Positions 63,713-64,000 of a stretch of 64,000 nucleotides of DNA are shown one piece after another. Under the pieces are notes generated by a model. The model had not been told where the DNA came from and made no database searches. It was given only the letters and a program-made list of their open reading frames with translations. How positions within the stretch are numbered: the stretch's first letter is position 1; every line of letters starts with the position of its first letter. Origin of the DNA: an uncultured Collinsella sp. (GTDB taxonomy: Bacteria; Actinomycetota; Coriobacteriia; Coriobacteriales; Coriobacteriaceae); the NCBI GenBank assembly GCA_900544095.1, contig UQTV01000001.1, positions 496,001 through 560,000 on the forward strand, read 5' to 3'. The position numbers were made by a program, and so were the translations under genes.

Positions 63713-64000
63713 ATGACCGCAACCGCCAGTCGAACCACCAACCGCAGACCCGAGCTCTTGGCCCCCGCCGGAGGCCCGGAGCCCTTTGCCGCCGCACTCG
63801 CTGCCGGCGCCGATGCCATCTACTGCGGCATGGGCAGCTTCAACGCCCGCCGCAAGGCAACAAACTTTACCGACGAGGCCTTTGAGCAGGCCTGCCGCGC
63901 CGCACATCTAGCCGGGTCGCGCGTCTACGTCACGGTCAACATCGTCATCAAGGAATCCGAGATGAGCGACGCGCTGCAGCTCATCCATCGCTGCTCCACG
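63713..64000 (+). CDS. Peptidase U32 family protein (partial, C-terminus off window)
   Basis: The first 96 residues are present and open to the window edge. RPELLAPAGGPEPFAAALAA, GADAIYCGMGSFNARRKA and GSRVYVTVNIVIKESEMSDA match the N-terminus of the U32 protein at 29926, so the two are paralogues. The signature cysteines lie beyond the window. AAAGG precedes the ATG, and TATACT at about 63674 could be a -10 element. Confidence 0.88.
   Translation, partial: MTATASRTTNRRPELLAPAGGPEPFAAALAAGADAIYCGMGSFNARRKATNFTDEAFEQACRAAHLAGSRVYVTVNIVIKESEMSDALQLIHRCST

Overview
The window looks like a chromosomal segment of a GC-rich anaerobic actinobacterium, most probably class Coriobacteriia and close to Collinsella. 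This is inferred from gene style and order (split transketolase, NCS2 permeases beside selenium/molybdenum hydroxylase accessory genes, YheO-type regulators, zinc-type S14, alanine-rich tails on L31 and L17, many small dispersed palindromes). No database search was possible. Nearly all genes are closely packed, and I saw no rRNA, tRNA or CRISPR array.

Layout. 0-15 kb holds housekeeping genes on the minus strand: a partial RpiR regulator, a VanZ-like protein, a solo serine recombinase, RNase R, FtsX/FtsE, split transketolase, a YitT-type membrane protein, RF2, SecA and L31. 15.1-22.4 kb is an accessory block between two 64-bp direct repeats. It contains a four-gene operon (tandem permease, ABC ATPase, permease-ATPase fusion, small secreted tyrosine-rich protein), a divergent DUF2975-like/HTH pair and a tyrosine-recombinase remnant that begins exactly at the HTH stop codon. 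22.6-37 kb returns to core genes: ACT-domain protein, citrate synthase, two HAD phosphatases, adenine deaminase, TyrS, a U32 peptidase, a class A penicillin-binding protein, ArgR, a glycosyltransferase and TruA.

37-47 kb is the spc/alpha ribosomal block on the minus strand (rplE-rpsN-rpsH-rplF-rplR-rpsE-rpmD-rplO-secY-adk-map-infA-rpmJ-rpsM-rpsK-rpsD-rpoA-rplQ). It starts at rplE, and rplN/rplX are not upstream in this window. 47-53 kb holds a nucleobase permease between two copies of one 67-bp palindrome, the accessory set XdhC/YqeB/YqeC/MocA-like and a YheO-type regulator. No molybdenum hydroxylase itself is visible.

53-61 kb is accessory: an AAA_14/DUF4143 ATPase, a leader with three 17-mers at an exact 33-bp period, a candidate SAM-type riboswitch before an unknown 141-aa gene, a three-repeat surface protein with an LAATG sorting signal, an unknown 411-aa protein, a DEDDh exonuclease, and a small membrane-peptide locus present as one intact and one beheaded copy with a perfect 25-bp AT-rich palindrome between them. 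61-64 kb has a second NCS2 permease with a divergent YheO-type regulator, then the start of a second U32 peptidase.

The strongest candidates for undescribed biology are the three-permease-domain, two-ATPase transporter with its translationally coupled secreted protein, the riboswitch-like leader at 55.3 kb, and the duplicated small-peptide locus at 60.4-61.1 kb.
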